Below are positions 23,190 to 36,768 of a stretch of DNA of 38,939 nt, piece after piece. Numbering within the stretch: the first letter of the stretch is position 1; every line of letters begins with the position of its first letter. Location: the NCBI GenBank assembly GCA_905182985.1, contig CAJJDN010000119.1, positions 161,483 through 200,421 of the forward strand. The letters run 5' to 3'. Both the position numbers and the translations under genes were made by a program. Under the pieces are notes generated by a model, which saw nothing but the letters and a program-made list of their open reading frames with translations, did not search any database and was not told where the DNA came from. The stretch is from Paramecium sonneborni. Lineage: Eukaryota; Ciliophora; Oligohymenophorea; Peniculida; Parameciidae.

Positions 23190-25022
23190 TCAAAAGGATC
23201 TCTAAGCTCTCATGGATTTTCCTCTAGATTGTCTCATTCTTATATAAACTTTTTATCTTTAAAGCAATTTCTATATAGCTCCAAAATAATTTGATTTTGA
23301 ATCATTAAAAAATCTATACAATTTTCTGGAACCTACTTTTAAGTATCGAAATCTTTCATATAAAAATTATAAATCTTTTTATTCAACAGCTACTCTACAT
23401 TATTATTTAATTTCTAATTCGTTAACTAAATTAAATTCTATCTTTTCAAAGAAAAATTTCAAATCTATATCACCTAATTATTCTTTGTATTTACAAATAC
23501 AATCTACTAGAGTGTATATTACTTTTAATCTAAGTGCATTTTTTTAACACATTTTTTTAATTACAGGTAATAAATTAATGAATATCTTACTTAAATTCTA
23601 ATTAATAGGATAATCTCTTTATTAAATATTTGTAAGTTCTTTTTTTGTAAATTTAGGTAAAGATAGACATATATAATACAAGAGAACACTGATTTCTTAT
23701 GGATTAATATATAAATCATCAATACTAGCTAAATAATGAATCAGTTATTCATCTAGAAAAGGATATTGAATTCTTTTAAATTCATATAAAGCATTGATTG
23801 CAAGAGAAATCATTTATTTATTTTATTCATTATTGGCAAGTTATTTTCTAATTTATTTGGCACATTTTTAAATGATGGAAATTTCATTTGGCCACAATTA
23901 TCTACTTACTACAATGATTTTTTTTAATGAATTTTCATCAGTTTCAGTATCTAATTTATTTAATATTTTTTCCTTCAATTCAACTTTTTAAATATCTCCA
24001 AGTTTTTATATATCTCCTAAAAGTATTTCAGTTAGATATGAATTTAGATTTTAGTTATCAATTAATTCAATACTTTATGATTGATGCTCAATATTCATAT
24101 ATATGTCATATTCTTTATCTCCCTATAATTATTTTTCTTTAGCACAAAGTTTACGAAATTCTTTTAATTCAGATATATCATATTTATTTGCTTTTAATAT
24201 ATTAATTGTTCTTATAATTTCTAATAAAGTAGATTCTCTTTTAGTAAGAATCCTAAATTCATCAATAAGATGTCTTAGTAAATTCATGATATCAAATTTA
24301 ATATTAATTTTTTAATGAGCAAATTATTAAAGTAATTAACAAGTATATAATAAATTTGATTCATTAAGTTTTTACAATAGAATACGATTGAATACTAAAC
24401 TCCAAGTTTCATTAGGTAATTTATTAGTTTGAGATCTTTTAGATCTTTAATATAATACCAATTCATTTAAAAATTCTAATTCTTAAGATTATTCAATATT
24501 GTAATGAACTAAATTAAATGTATGAATAGGAATAACTGATAAATTAAGTTTTTAACATAGTATTAAATGTTTAAATAACTTATGTAATTAAATTGGACGA
24601 TAGACAGTAAGTGAAAGTTCATATTACTCAATAAATTAAGCAATTCCTTCACATTTTAATAAATTGATAGGAACATCATATATATTATGATTATTAATTA
24701 ATAATTAAGTTAATTTGTAATTATTAATTTTAAGCAAGTCTTCAATCCCATATAATTCAGAATACTTATTTATAATTTATTTAAGAAGATCATTAGGTTA
24801 TGTTTCAATTCTGAAAAGATTTTAAATTAACATTCTCCAATTAGTAATTTGCTTAACATCACAATTAAGTAGTGTATTAAAATAATTCTGTTTATGTTAT
24901 TGAAATTACTCTAGAAATGTATGACTTCGTGTAGATTAATGACTTAGATAATAGTATCTCTCAGTGTCTTGTATTAATTGTTTTGAAAGAGTTGAGAATT
25001 AACAAAATTTTCTAAATTACAT
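23190..25022 (-). CDS. Helical-repeat protein with mitochondrial presequence (FASTK/RAP/HPR-like?)
   Basis: An intronless 610-aa frame. It starts MQFRKFCQFSTLSKQLIQ, basic and hydroxylated without acids, a probable mitochondrial targeting sequence. The rest is almost all alpha-helical, with repeated units of about 35-40 residues of the type LLRHLIDEFRILTKRESTLL or EISVLLYYICLSLPKFTKKE. That pattern resembles the heptatricopeptide-type repeats of FASTK/RAP-family organellar RNA-binding proteins. The C-terminus is Arg-rich (MRQSRGKSMRAQRSF) and I see no clear RAP domain. A role in mitochondrial RNA metabolism is therefore an inference. It is convergent with the TmcB-like gene, leaving 57 bp between stops, and starts 29 bp downstream of the next gene on the same strand. 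Confidence 0.8.
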
Positions 25023-25051
25023 AATTAAATATTTTATTATGTTTAAAAACA

Positions 25052-26708
25052 TCATTCTTCTCTTTTAATAGAAACTTAAGGGTTTTTCTTTTATTTAGCT
25101 CTCTCTAGCATTTCTAATTTGATTTGATAACTTCTGCAATGATATAAAATACATCCGATTAACAATAGAATTATAGACATCAAAATAATTGTAAGATAAA
25201 TAGTAATTTACTACTATTAAGGTGAAAGCAAAGGTTTTTTGATTTCGAAATCATAGAGATGATTAGTTATGCAATATTGAAGATGATTAGATTTATCAGT
25301 TTTCTTTTCACAATCAGTACTTTTGATTTCCATCTTAAAATATATTAATAAAATTACATTTGCTTAATACAGTCCAGAATCAATATCATTGCTATTACAT
25401 ATTATAATAGAGGGATATGATCTATAAATGAACATATATAATCCATGAGGTGAAATTGCAAATAGAGTTTCATTATTATTACCATATTTATTTACACCTA
25501 AGAGATTTCCACTAAAAAAATAATTATCTCTATATTAAATATATATTTAAATTATTACAATCTTTTTGCATCCTAATCTAAATATTATTCAGGCATTTAA
25601 ATAAGCATAATTTTATGATCATGTAAACCACGAACTATCGCAAAATTATCATCTATTATGTCAGCTCTTCTTAATTAACTTTTTGTGTATATTTTTCTCA
25701 TTTCTACATAATCATCATCTTATACAAATAACTCTACTATCTAAGAATTAGATTAATAATTTTATATTAAAATTATTGTTGAACCTCTAACCGAAAATGA
25801 TTTACAATCTTAATATTTAATCAATCCCAATTTTCCATTTTTTGTAAAACTTCCATTAGAATGGATATTAAATTATGTTATTCCATGGTAATAATCTAAA
25901 ATATATAATTTATCTTAAAAAATTGCAACATCTACTATTCTTGATGAATCTGATTAAAAATCATATAAATCTTAATTATTAATATTTTTAATAAATCTTA
26001 AACCATGTAATTAGATTTCATAAATAAAAAGACCTTATGAATCTTAAGCTGAATATAGCCATCCATTATTAGCAATAACTCTGAATTTATCATTTGGTTT
26101 TTACCATCCTGCCATTGGTTTATGTTATATTTCATTATTAAGAAACTAATATTTGATAACTTAATTATTTTCATTTAAAAAGGCATAGAAATATTTTGAT
26201 TTTTCATCATATACCAATTATGTTGTCTATTAATTATTATTTAGTAAAGGTAGTGTATAATTAACAATAGATAAATTTTATGAGCTGGTATCAATATAAT
26301 ATACTTTAGCTTTTGAAGATAATATACTAATTCCTTCTGGACTTATTGCATATGATGATAATTTCTCATTATATCCACGATATAAATCATCTTCACTTAA
26401 TTCATCGATATCTTTTTTTGCTAATTCATGTACTAATGATATAAATCCAGATGGAGATTGATGTATTGTTACTCCTTAATAATAAGGTGAACAAAATTAA
26501 TCTGATCCATCCATACTTGTAAATTTCACAGACCTAATATCATTTAAAGTATAATTTACAAAATGTTGCCTAAATCATCTAATCTTTTAATGAATGATTA
26601 TTATTCTACATTCATCATTATTTTTGTTGTATGTTCCTCAGTATCATTTAAGAAACTAAAATTCAAACACATGCTTTTCCCTAACAAAATAAAATAAAGC
26701 AACAACAT
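25052..26708 (-). CDS. Type-I single-pass membrane protein, beta-rich ectodomain
   Basis: A 525-aa protein with introns at 26534-26559 (26 nt), 25530-25558 (29 nt) and 25334-25357 (24 nt). It begins with a signal peptide (MLLLYFILLGKSMCLNFSF). The ectodomain of ~470 residues shows recurring short strands and Trp/Tyr/Gly turns (WLYSAQDSQGLFIYEI, KLYILDYYHGITQFNI), suggestive of a beta-propeller, and has several Asn-X-Ser/Thr sites. Near the C-terminus is one membrane helix (ITIYLTIILMSIILLLIGCI), then a short basic cytoplasmic tail. It is probably a cell-surface or endomembrane protein of unknown ligand. The 24-nt intron removes eight hydrophobic codons that would otherwise interrupt a Cys-containing juxtamembrane stretch; it has no in-frame TGA and is the least certain splice. 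Confidence 0.8.
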
Positions 26709-26780
26709 ATTTATCTTTATATTAATAATTTATTTAAGTCAAATTAAAAATAATTGAATAACAATTATATATATATATGT

Positions 26781-29700
26781 TCATTATAAGATCTTAAGCA
26801 AGGATATTGTATATATATCTAACATTACTTCAACAGGCAACAAAGTTATCAATAACCTTAAATGTATCAATCTTAAATTCACCCTTATTATCATAAAAAC
26901 AGAAGATACTATTAAAAAAACTACCAAAAATATCCCTATCAAATACTAATACAAATCCTATGTATTTTATTATTCTGTTATTAAATTTATTATAGATTCT
27001 TGAATCAAATTAAAAAAATACTCGAAACCTCGGTATGTATCTAAATAATGTTATATTACAATATTATTAAAGTCCTAACTATTTAATTATTAATTTAATT
27101 TAATTAAGTCGCTATCTAGTTCCCCAGATTGATATTCATACTCAAAATATTATAATAAAAATGCATCCACCTTACTAACTATTCCAACAATCCCAGATTT
27201 TAAATATTATGAATTATTATCCTTACTTTCATATAAACCAAATTCCGTTGTAAATTGTTACGATGTTAAACTTTTATTACAAAATGGAATTTAATTATTA
27301 TCAAAGATTAAACAAAAATCATTGTTGTATAAAGTTAAAATATATGTTTCATCTTCACCATTTATTATATCATAATCTATTATTTTTTAATAAATTTAAT
27401 TTAAATCGCTATGATTAAAACTATATGCTTCTATTAAAACATTAGCAGCATTTACTTCTATATCATATTTATCAAGGATAAGCTTCTCCTCATTTATTAC
27501 ATTTTCCATTACATTATAAATTTATTATTGAGATTTTATAAGAAGAGCGACAGATATTGCATTCTCAAATTTTATGTAAAATTAAATATAATCCATAGCC
27601 AATTCATATGCAGGATCCAATTCTAATTAATGTTTTTTATACAATAAGAAATTGCCCAATAAAAAGAAGCATAAAAACGATAAATAAATCACTACATAAA
27701 CTAATTTCATCATTATATTAACCTATACATTCTAGATTCTAGAATTTAAAGGGATAGTCGATAAACCAGATTTTTTTGTCAAATTTTCCTATTATTATTT
27801 AGCTGCTTTTGAATTCATTAAAATTGATTAAAACTTTGATCTATATTACTTAAACTCTTTTTTGCTCTACAACATATCTGTATAACATAATTTATAACAA
27901 TTTTACTACTTAAATCCTAATTCTCCAAATGTTTGCTTAATTATTTAACCAACTAATCTGAATTTAATTATTTAATTTTCTGCTCCTCTTTCAGTCAATC
28001 TGTTGGATAATAAAAGAATCTTTTAACAATATAGTTCAATCTTTCTCCAGTAGAATAACTAACTTAATATAAATATGCCTATTATTATTATTTCTGTCAA
28101 AATCTAATTAAATAACACTGTTATTTTTCCTTCTTATTAATCACGGTAATATTATCCTAAAGATTGGATTATTTAAAAATTATTTTTAATAATATTAGCA
28201 AAATTAATTCTATATTTTAATAGGTTTGACAAATAAATTGAGTTTGATTCAAAATGCATAAGCCTGTATCCAATTTATTCAAGATAATATATATAATCAG
28301 TAAAATCAACATTCTCTACATACATTGAATTGTCTAAATGAGTAATATTTAAATTTTCTAGATATCCATCTTCTTCTAATGAAATAAAGTTAGAATACAT
28401 TACAGTCAAATTGATGAAAGTGGTTTCCATTCTTTTATTTTATAAGTTCATCTAATTATTAATAAATTGACTTGTTGTTAAAATATTATTAATTGATAAT
28501 GAAGTGATCCATGAATAAGTAAACAGGTTTAAAAAATACTTATTTAGATTTATAGGTAAATTAATATCTGATATAAATTTTGTTACTTAATTATTAAAGA
28601 TGCTAATTTATGACCAATTTATAATCATAAAAATAAGAAATAAAATAAGAATGATAAATTTGATTAATGATATAATTGCTAGACTAGATATTAATGAAGT
28701 TTTGGTTTTAAATTTATTTACTATTTCTATAGCAGTTTATCCAGAATTACCAGATTTAGTAGTAGATTAAGATTTAAGTATTCCTACCCCATGATTTGAT
28801 TTGTATTCATTTTAATGTTACAAAACTTATTGTATTTCATTACTAAATAATTCTTCACTAAAATTTTCAGAATTAGCTTATTCTAATGAACCCATTAGAT
28901 TTAATCTTCTTTCACTTACATAATGTAAAATTTAACTATTAACAGGAGATTTTTCAAGAAAGCTTTTCTTTTATAAAACTGAACCATTAGGACTCATTAA
29001 AGAAGAATCCATTTAATAATCTGGACTTTTTGGTATTGTCTAAAATTATTAAACAAAACTTTGTCTATGACTTGATTATCTTTTAGCTAATCTACGAATA
29101 GGTAAATTTTATCTTCTGATTTGTTTTTTTTCATCATCTTATTAATTAGATTTATCTACAAATTCTGATAACTCTAAAATAAAATAATTTTATTTATTTT
29201 CTTTTTTTCCCAAAGCAGTTAATTGTATTTTAACTGTACAAAAATAAATTGTTTTTTTCAAAACCTATGGATTTATTATTTATAATTACTTCAATCGCAT
29301 TTAAGAAATCTATTATTTCATTTTCTTTTATTGAAGTCACATTCTATTAGGTTGTCGCGATATTTTGTTTCTATTATTTCTAACCAATTTTAAAGAAATC
29401 TAAACTACTTTATTCTAGATTCTTTACATCTTCCGTTGGATTGAATGGTTTAGTTTCTGAAATAAGTCTCTTCATATTATTATTTTTTGGACTAGTAACT
29501 ATAGAAATCATCTATTCATATTATTAAGCAATTCCTGGTTATTCTACAAATTTCTGGGAGGGCTATTGATATGAACTTAATATTGTTTGATGCATTTTTT
29601 ATAGATCAACGAAATCTTAAAATACATAGAGTAATACAGATTTTTATTAAACAGCTCCTTCATTATTATTTGCAGAATTATTTTAAATGTCATTCATATA

Positions 29701-31992
29701 AATATGAATATGAGGCAAAAACATGTAAACAAAAAAAGAATCAATATTTGCCAAAAAATATTCTATATGATCCTATGGTACAAGTAATTTACTTAATTAT
29801 TAGGTGATTCCTATACACCTACCATACTCATCAAAAATCAAATAATTATGAATTTCCTTTTCTTTAGTTATACTGCCTATTAAAGTGAAGTCATCATTGA
29901 TTTCAAAATTATTATAAATATTTAAATACTATGGTATTAAAAATCCATTTTTTCCTTAAGCAAAAGTTAATGTCTCTCTTGATGCCAAATCTGTTCTTGC
30001 TTCTTTGATATAGACTTGTAAAAATTAGTCATGTTTACTTCCAAAATAATTAGGCATTAATTGTTTAACACTTACTATCTGTTGAAATTCTGAATTCGAA
30101 TATCCAAAATAATTTGCTAATTAATTTTTGTTCTAATTTAAAATTTATCCCAATTATTTAACTATACTAATAATTATTAATATTGTTTCATCTTTTAAAA
30201 TATTTGAACGTGTTATCACATTTTAGTCATAAGTAGTTTCAATTTTCATAATATCTTGTATTTTCTCTTCACATAAATAAGCACTATAATAATCATTCAA
30301 AACAAAACTGTGAAACATTGAGCATATTTTTAATCTCAATATATTATCGCAATTTTTTATATAATCTTCCTATATTACATTTATACTTTAACTTCTTAAA
30401 TAAAAAATACATTCTATTATTTATTTACTTAATTAAGTAGCTAAATTTTCAAATTGATATATTGATTTGCAACCAGATATTTGAGATTCCCATATTGAGA
30501 TTTTAAGTTAAATTAAATTAGAAACTTTTTCTTGAAACTTCTCCTCTATTAAAGAATATTCATATAATTCTGTAGGACTTATACTTTTAATTAGTGCTGC
30601 ATTTTTTAAAAATGATTACTCTTTCTCATATATTAATTATATTGCTTAAATCTTCTTTTACAAATGTCTATCTATTCTACCTTTCATTAATTAAAAGTAT
30701 TAAGACTTCTATATATTGGCATTTTATTCAAATTTCTTAAATTCTACATAACCTATTAATGGTTTATTTCTTATTAAAGCTAAAAAGGAAACAAAAAGTA
30801 ATTAAAGTTCTTCCAATTCACTTTTCTATGAATCTTTCAAATTTATAAATATTTCAGTTATTATATACAATCCTAATTTAAAATAATCATGCATTTTAGT
30901 GCTCTTTTAATTTAAAATAACTTTTCTTTGAAATTGTGAAAAGTTCTTATCGTTTATTAACTAATAAATGATGAGATTATAAGTTGTAATTGAGTTTGAA
31001 GTTATATTTCCAATGTATGAATACAATTAATAAATTTAATAAAGTTATCTTGTTTAAGAATCTAAATTTAATTAAAGTAAAAAAGTAAACATTAGATTTC
31101 CTAGAATCATACCTAAACTAAAAATAAACATAATATAAATTCCAATTTATTATTCTGGAAAGATTTAATTTTCTGAAAATACATTGACTGTTATTAATAT
31201 AGCAATTGATTCTAAAGTAAATGAAACTTCAAAATGAATCATATTTTTATTAGGTGCCTCTGGTTTATAATATAAATGATTAAGCATTTTCAAAATAAAT
31301 ATTAAATGAAGCATTAATAAACCAATCAAATTGTATAATCTAGATTCCTAATCTAAAGTTAATACTATAGCTGTCAAATTTAGAAGAATTTAAATAACTC
31401 TTAAACGTGTAAATTTTTATTGCATTGGATGATAAGGTGTAAATGAATATTACCTTAAAAAGTATTCACTTAAAAAGATGTACAAGCAGTACAATATTAT
31501 CGAAATTATATTTATTATTAATTAATTCTCAAGGTTTTTTTGTTGTGCCTCTATAATTTATTAAATATAGAATTTATAACATGGGATTTGAAGAGTTTGA
31601 ATTGTAAATAAGATAACTGTGCATAAAGTACTTGTTCTACCTTCTTAATATTTTACTTTCTTGTCATCAGATTTCATTTCTAAGGTAAAAATACTCAAAT
31701 ATAATATAAGTCCTACCATAATTATTAAACTAAATATTGTAAATGGATAATAAATGAAGTTGTTTTAGAATTCAAAAAAAGGAGTTATTGTAAAATATGA
31801 GCATGCTTTTTAAATGAATGATAAATAGCCATCTTTATAATTCCAATAAGACCACCCATGAGATGGAAGTAGAAGGGATAAATATTATATATAAGGAATG
31901 ATGAGAATAACACTTATCAATGTATTTCCAGATGAATTCTAATGCTAAGAATGGGCAATTATTGTTAAGTTGTCTATCAAAGTTATTCTCAT
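26781..31992 (-). CDS. TmcB-like multi-membrane PAS-domain protein 2
   Basis: A 1,726-aa protein, one frame after removing a 31-nt intron at 29234-29264. It is a paralogue of the gene at 16512 in inverted orientation. Shared architecture: N-terminal membrane segments within the first ~330 residues; the family motif QLMPNYFGSKHDQFL (~644); a PAS-like region (~697-760, NYLIFDEYGRCIGITQQL); a Ser-rich linker; and C-terminal membrane segments near 1090, 1297, 1420 and 1684. It ends LLPVEVMLDIYTISLLKILQ, matching the first protein's tail. The intron sits at the matching place in both genes, just before a YFILE motif (ENKQNYFILEL versus NRKSYFILEI), supporting both splice calls and common descent. 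A sensory or membrane-signalling role is inferred. The start at 31992 is the first Met ahead of the hydrophobic region. Confidence 0.87.
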
Positions 31993-32377
31993 TAAATTAT
32001 TTTATGAATTATACACAATTAAACAAACTTATTTATCAAGTGTATTTTAAAATTAATTATAATTCAACAACTGAATAGTCGGATTTCAAGAATTCAATTA
32101 AAATGAAGTCTTGACTTATCAAATATTATTAATTTATATTTAAAATCAATAATAAATCAACTGAATTCAATCAATATCATTTTAATCTTATTGAAATATA
32201 CTATATTATCTACTATACCTCAATATGATCTATCTATTTACTAATTATATATGTAATGTTCTTTTTTATAAATTCTTCTTTAAATCAGCAACTATTTATC
32301 TGTTTATATAAAATATATTAATTAATTTTATTAATTTAAGGCTAGATAATTTAAAATTTATTGTATAAAAATTAATA
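31993..32377. promoter_or_regulatory. Divergent intergenic region
   Basis: 385 bp between the divergent starts of the second TmcB-like gene and the WWE/PARP-like gene. It is AT-rich and I see no open frame or defined motif. Promoter function is assumed from position. Confidence 0.3.
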
Positions 32378-35300
32378 ATGAATACCTAAGTTAAATTGAA
32401 ATTCAATTTTGACAAAATTGAATAAAAACAAAGTATTTAAGAGATTTTAGAAAAACTCTAAGGCTAAATTATCTTAGAATTTGATGCTTAAAAATAAAAT
32501 GCATTAATTTAATATCAAAACTTTATGATTGAGTAACACAATATTTTTTAATTGAATGATCAAAATTAACTTCAATAAGATCCTCTATACAATTAATTAC
32601 ACTATAATGAAGTTATAGGTATACCAAATATAATTAAATTTATTGCTATTCATAATTTGTTGCAGAATCACTTTTAACAAAAAGCTTATTTATAATAAAT
32701 GAAAATTTTTCCAGATTGGAATTTAGGTGAATACAAAGCAAAAAAATAACTTAATTAGAGTTAATAAAATCTTTTAAATTAAATAAATTAGTAAATTAAA
32801 AGCATTGTTGTGTATTCTGTCTTTTGTACTAATTATGTAGAGAAAAGATAAAAAATTATTTTTTTATAAAAATCTTTATATGAGATTGCAAAAATTTTAG
32901 AAACCAATTAAGAAAATATATTAATAGGAGAAATTAAAGAACCACATGAGTAGGTAGGATATTTAAAAAAATTAATATTTATTTTACATTTGAATGAAAA
33001 TTTATAGTAGTTAAATTTATAATCTCAAATTTAAAAGAAATAAATATTAATGAATAAATTTATTACTGAGAATTTTAATATTCACACTCTTGTAATAATT
33101 GTAAAAAAACCAAAATGCACAAGAATAGAATTAAAAGAGATTGTTTAAGAATTAAAATAATAATATTAAAATATCAATATTAAAGTTGGTTACAATAGAT
33201 TTGATATTTCTAATTTTGAAAAATTAGTTTATTTAGAAATTGAGTAATATGATGATTATTATAATTTTGATTAATTCTTACAATAAGAAATATAGGATAG
33301 AGCATCTAAAATATTGAGATTAAATATTTAGGATAAATTAAATTTTGAAAACTATATTCTTAAATTACCAATGATCACAAATTCTAATATTAAATTTAAA
33401 CATTGCAAATCTGGAATAAAATTGAGCAATCCAATTAATTAAGTAAATTAATTCAGAGTATAAGTAAACACCTATTTAAAAGAAATAAAAAATTCATTAT
33501 TGTATATAAAATTTAATTAAAAATTCTAAGCTTTTTTCGACTTGATAGGGATGGATTAAAAAAAATAAATTTTAACTAAACTATTTATGAATGTAACTTA
33601 ATAACAATATATGTTATCAATAATTGATATAAAACAAAACACCATTGATGTTTTAGTTTACTTTAATAGAGTTCTAAATAATGATATTATTGCTTTAGAA
33701 AAGATTCTTAATGAAACTATGGCAAAGCTTCATATTGCAGACTTAGAAAAGTATTAATTTGATTAGCTAGAATTGACGATCGATTAATTCTAATAAAAAT
33801 TTTTTTCTTTAGTCATTGTTGAAAATCAAAAATTAACTTGTATTTTACATTTAAAATAATACAATGAAATTCTAAAGCATTTGGATAGTTTAAAAACTTT
33901 ATCAATTTTATCCTATTAACCAAAATCAAAATTGCATGCATAATAAATTTTATAAGATTATTAAAATAAATTAATTGAATAATCATAAGAGATTTTATCA
34001 ATAAAATTATCATAAAATAATGAAAACATTTATTTGGAATGTTAAACCAAAAATATGGCAATTTTAGAGATTTTTTAAAAATATGAAAAAGTTTTAGATT
34101 AGTAATTAATGGAAATACCTATAGATATTACAAAAATGGAGGCAAAATTTTTACATAGAAATTGTCAATAAGAAATTCAAAAGGAATGCAATGAATAAAT
34201 ATTTGAATTACTATTTGATTTTAATGAATATTAGACTCCAACTGATTCAGGAGAATTAAAATAATCATTAAAAAAATCAGATGTTGAAAATTAGTTCATT
34301 AAATTTTTAATGAAAAAAGTTTATTTTGATACAAATTTTAAATGTGAGGTATTTATGAAATTTAGCAACAAAAATAATTAAGATAGAATTGTTTGTTAAA
34401 AAGAAGACAAAATTAATCCAAATGTTATATCTATAAAGGATTATTTTTCATATTATTAAAAATAAAAAGTACCATTTAAATAATTAGGAGTGATATATGA
34501 AGAAGTCAAAGATATATTCCCTAAATTATTATAATTGTTTATGTCAAAAGAACAAAATAAATTTTATGAACTTGTGATTTTTATTGACAATTAAAAATTC
34601 AAGCTTCAATATGAATAAGAATTGTTATATGGTTTAGGAGTATCTATATAAGAAAGTTATTAAGATTATTAATGGTAATGGTCTGATGGTAGACAATTTA
34701 ATGATTATGATGATTCTATGATTAATTAATAAATTGAAACTGCATATTAAGCTTTCATATTAGATAATTAAAAAAATGAACTAATTTTAAGATTTCCTTA
34801 CTCTTATTAACCTGGCACTCATAGTATTGATTTAAATAAAGGCACAATATTAGATCATGCAAATGGTACAGTTAAGTAACTTAAACAAAAAGATGGATTG
34901 TATTATGTTGGTAGTGAGTAGGCAGATGACATTTTGAATTAATATATTAATGAGAAAAATTAATTGAAAAAATATTAATTCACTGTGTTTCTTAAAAAAT
35001 ATATAATTTTATTTAAAAGTAAAGAAGAAATATATTAAATTAATTTTGATACTAAATACAAAAGAAAATTAAGAAGAGCAGTTAAAACAGACAAATATTT
35101 TTAATTTATACATGATTATATAAAATCAAAATAAAATGAAGTAACACCCTCAGAAACTCCAAATGGTGATAATTAGATTTATTGTCGTGCAAAAACATTT
35201 ATTAAAATAAATTAAGAATTAGAATAAATAAAATAGAATTAAATTGAAAAGATAAAAAAGATAATCTAAAAAATATTAGAGAAATATATTACTAATTTTG

Positions 35301-36007
35301 AAATAATATTGCCTGTGACAAATGATTAGATATACTTCAGTTTTTTGAATTTCCTAAATAATAACACACTATAAATAGAAGGGGAATTCAATTAAAACTA
35401 ATCTATTTCTATAAAGTCTTTTGAAAAGAGTTAATAATTAATAATCGAAGTAGTAGAATTTCTTTAAAATATTCCATAAAATTGGAATCCTTCAAGTTAT
35501 TAAAACTTATATTATTTTGATGTTTTACAACCTGATTTGGAAGAAGTTAAGTCAGCTTTTCCATTTTTAGATATAAAATCTATATAATTAGTTCAAAATT
35601 ATGATTAATGGGCAAAATATTAATATATAAAAGATTAATTAGAAAATTAGAATGAAACATTATTACTATTTGGAAATAAAAAAGATTGTGCTTAAGAAGA
35701 AATGGCAAGAGTTACTTTGTCATTATCTTTAGATTATGTAAAATAATATAATATATATTTTTAGCATACTGGACCCTATGTAAAATGTGGTAAAACAATT
35801 GGGTATGTTAAAGATAATTATTGCGAATCCTAAAAAGGATAAAAAGAAATCATAGTACTATAAGTATTATTAGGAAAACCATAAGAACTTAAATAATAAT
35901 ATATAATTAGTGATTATTCTGATAATAATTATTAGGAAGGTGACTATTATTTCATCAAGAGAAATAGGATTTATCCAAAGTTTATAATAACTTTAAATGA
36001 ACAATGA
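32378..36007 (+). CDS. WWE-domain protein with degenerate PARP-like C-terminus
   Basis: An intronless 1,209-aa frame, Gln/Asn/Lys-rich. The first ~750 residues show no domain I recognise, though they include regular amphipathic segments. At ~764-840 lies a WWE-like domain (DYQWQWSDGRQFNDYDDS, then INQQIETAYQAFI and a GTHSIDLNKGT strand), a fold that binds poly- or iso-ADP-ribose. From ~1065 the protein resembles a PARP catalytic domain: SIQLVQNYDQWAKYQYIKDQL, then NETLLLFG, EIIVLQVLLGKPQEL, and finally RIYPKFIITL, the equivalent of the YPEYLI strand. The expected LFHGT is LLFGNKK, so the NAD-binding His is absent, and the YFA motif is not recognisable. It is therefore probably a reader or pseudoenzyme in ADP-ribose signalling. 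Confidence 0.8.
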
Positions 36008-36074
36008 TATTATTTAACTAATATTAATCGAAAAAAATATGATAATATTATTGAATTTATATATTAATCAAGAA

Positions 36075-36768
36075 ATGCTCAAATTAAACTCTAGATCTTT
36101 ATCTTTGCAATTTGAACGAACTGAAAGATAGAATTAATCAAGTTTTAAATCTTATAGATACTTGCAATAAATTAAATATAAATGCGACTCCTCCTTCCAT
36201 TTGTCAAGATTTCGATAAAAATCAGCTAGAGCTTCTATATTCGGGGAAGAGAATTATTCTAAAAAATGGATGTAATAAATCAAAATAGATATTCCTATGC
36301 ACAGAAATTAAAAATTGGGAAAACTAGTTTTTGATAAATTGAAAAGACTAATACCTATTGTTAAGTATAATCCAGCATTAAAAAGTATTTATGCCTCATT
36401 CTAAAGCAGGCTTAAAGGATCATTAAAAAGTCATTAAGATATTGATAGCTATGAGGCCAAGATAAGAAACAATCAAAATCTCTGATAATAATAAAAGGGG
36501 ATCTCTAAAAAAAATCCCTAATTTTATTATTTAGAAATGCAAATAGCCTTAGAAACCACATGTTAAATTGTTTGCTTTTAACAAATCATTAATTATTTCT
36601 CAGCCTCTCTTTAATAGGGTAAACAGAAACTTTAGCCAAGGGCATATCTCATGCACTAAGTTATCCTAAAATGATTCTCCAGAAAAATATATCCCATAAT
36701 CTTAGTAGAAACGATTAAGTATTTAAATCAGGAATATTTATGGAGTAAAACCATTTTCGAATTTTTGA
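36075..36768 (+). CDS. Small basic protein, function unknown
   Basis: A 223-aa protein with one 22-nt intron at 36385-36406. An in-frame ATG at 36039 would add 12 hydrophobic residues and cannot be excluded. The prece­ding stop at 36007 is only 67 bp (or 31 bp) upstream, on the same strand. The sequence is strongly basic and rich in Ser, Gln and Arg (MLKLNSRSLSLQFERTERQN at the start, LSIQIRNIYGVKPFSNF at the end). It has no signal peptide, membrane segment or known domain. Its codons use C and G somewhat more than the neighbours. Without the intron the frame stops at 36485, while an equally protein-like stretch continues in the next frame, which supports the splice. Confidence 0.72.
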
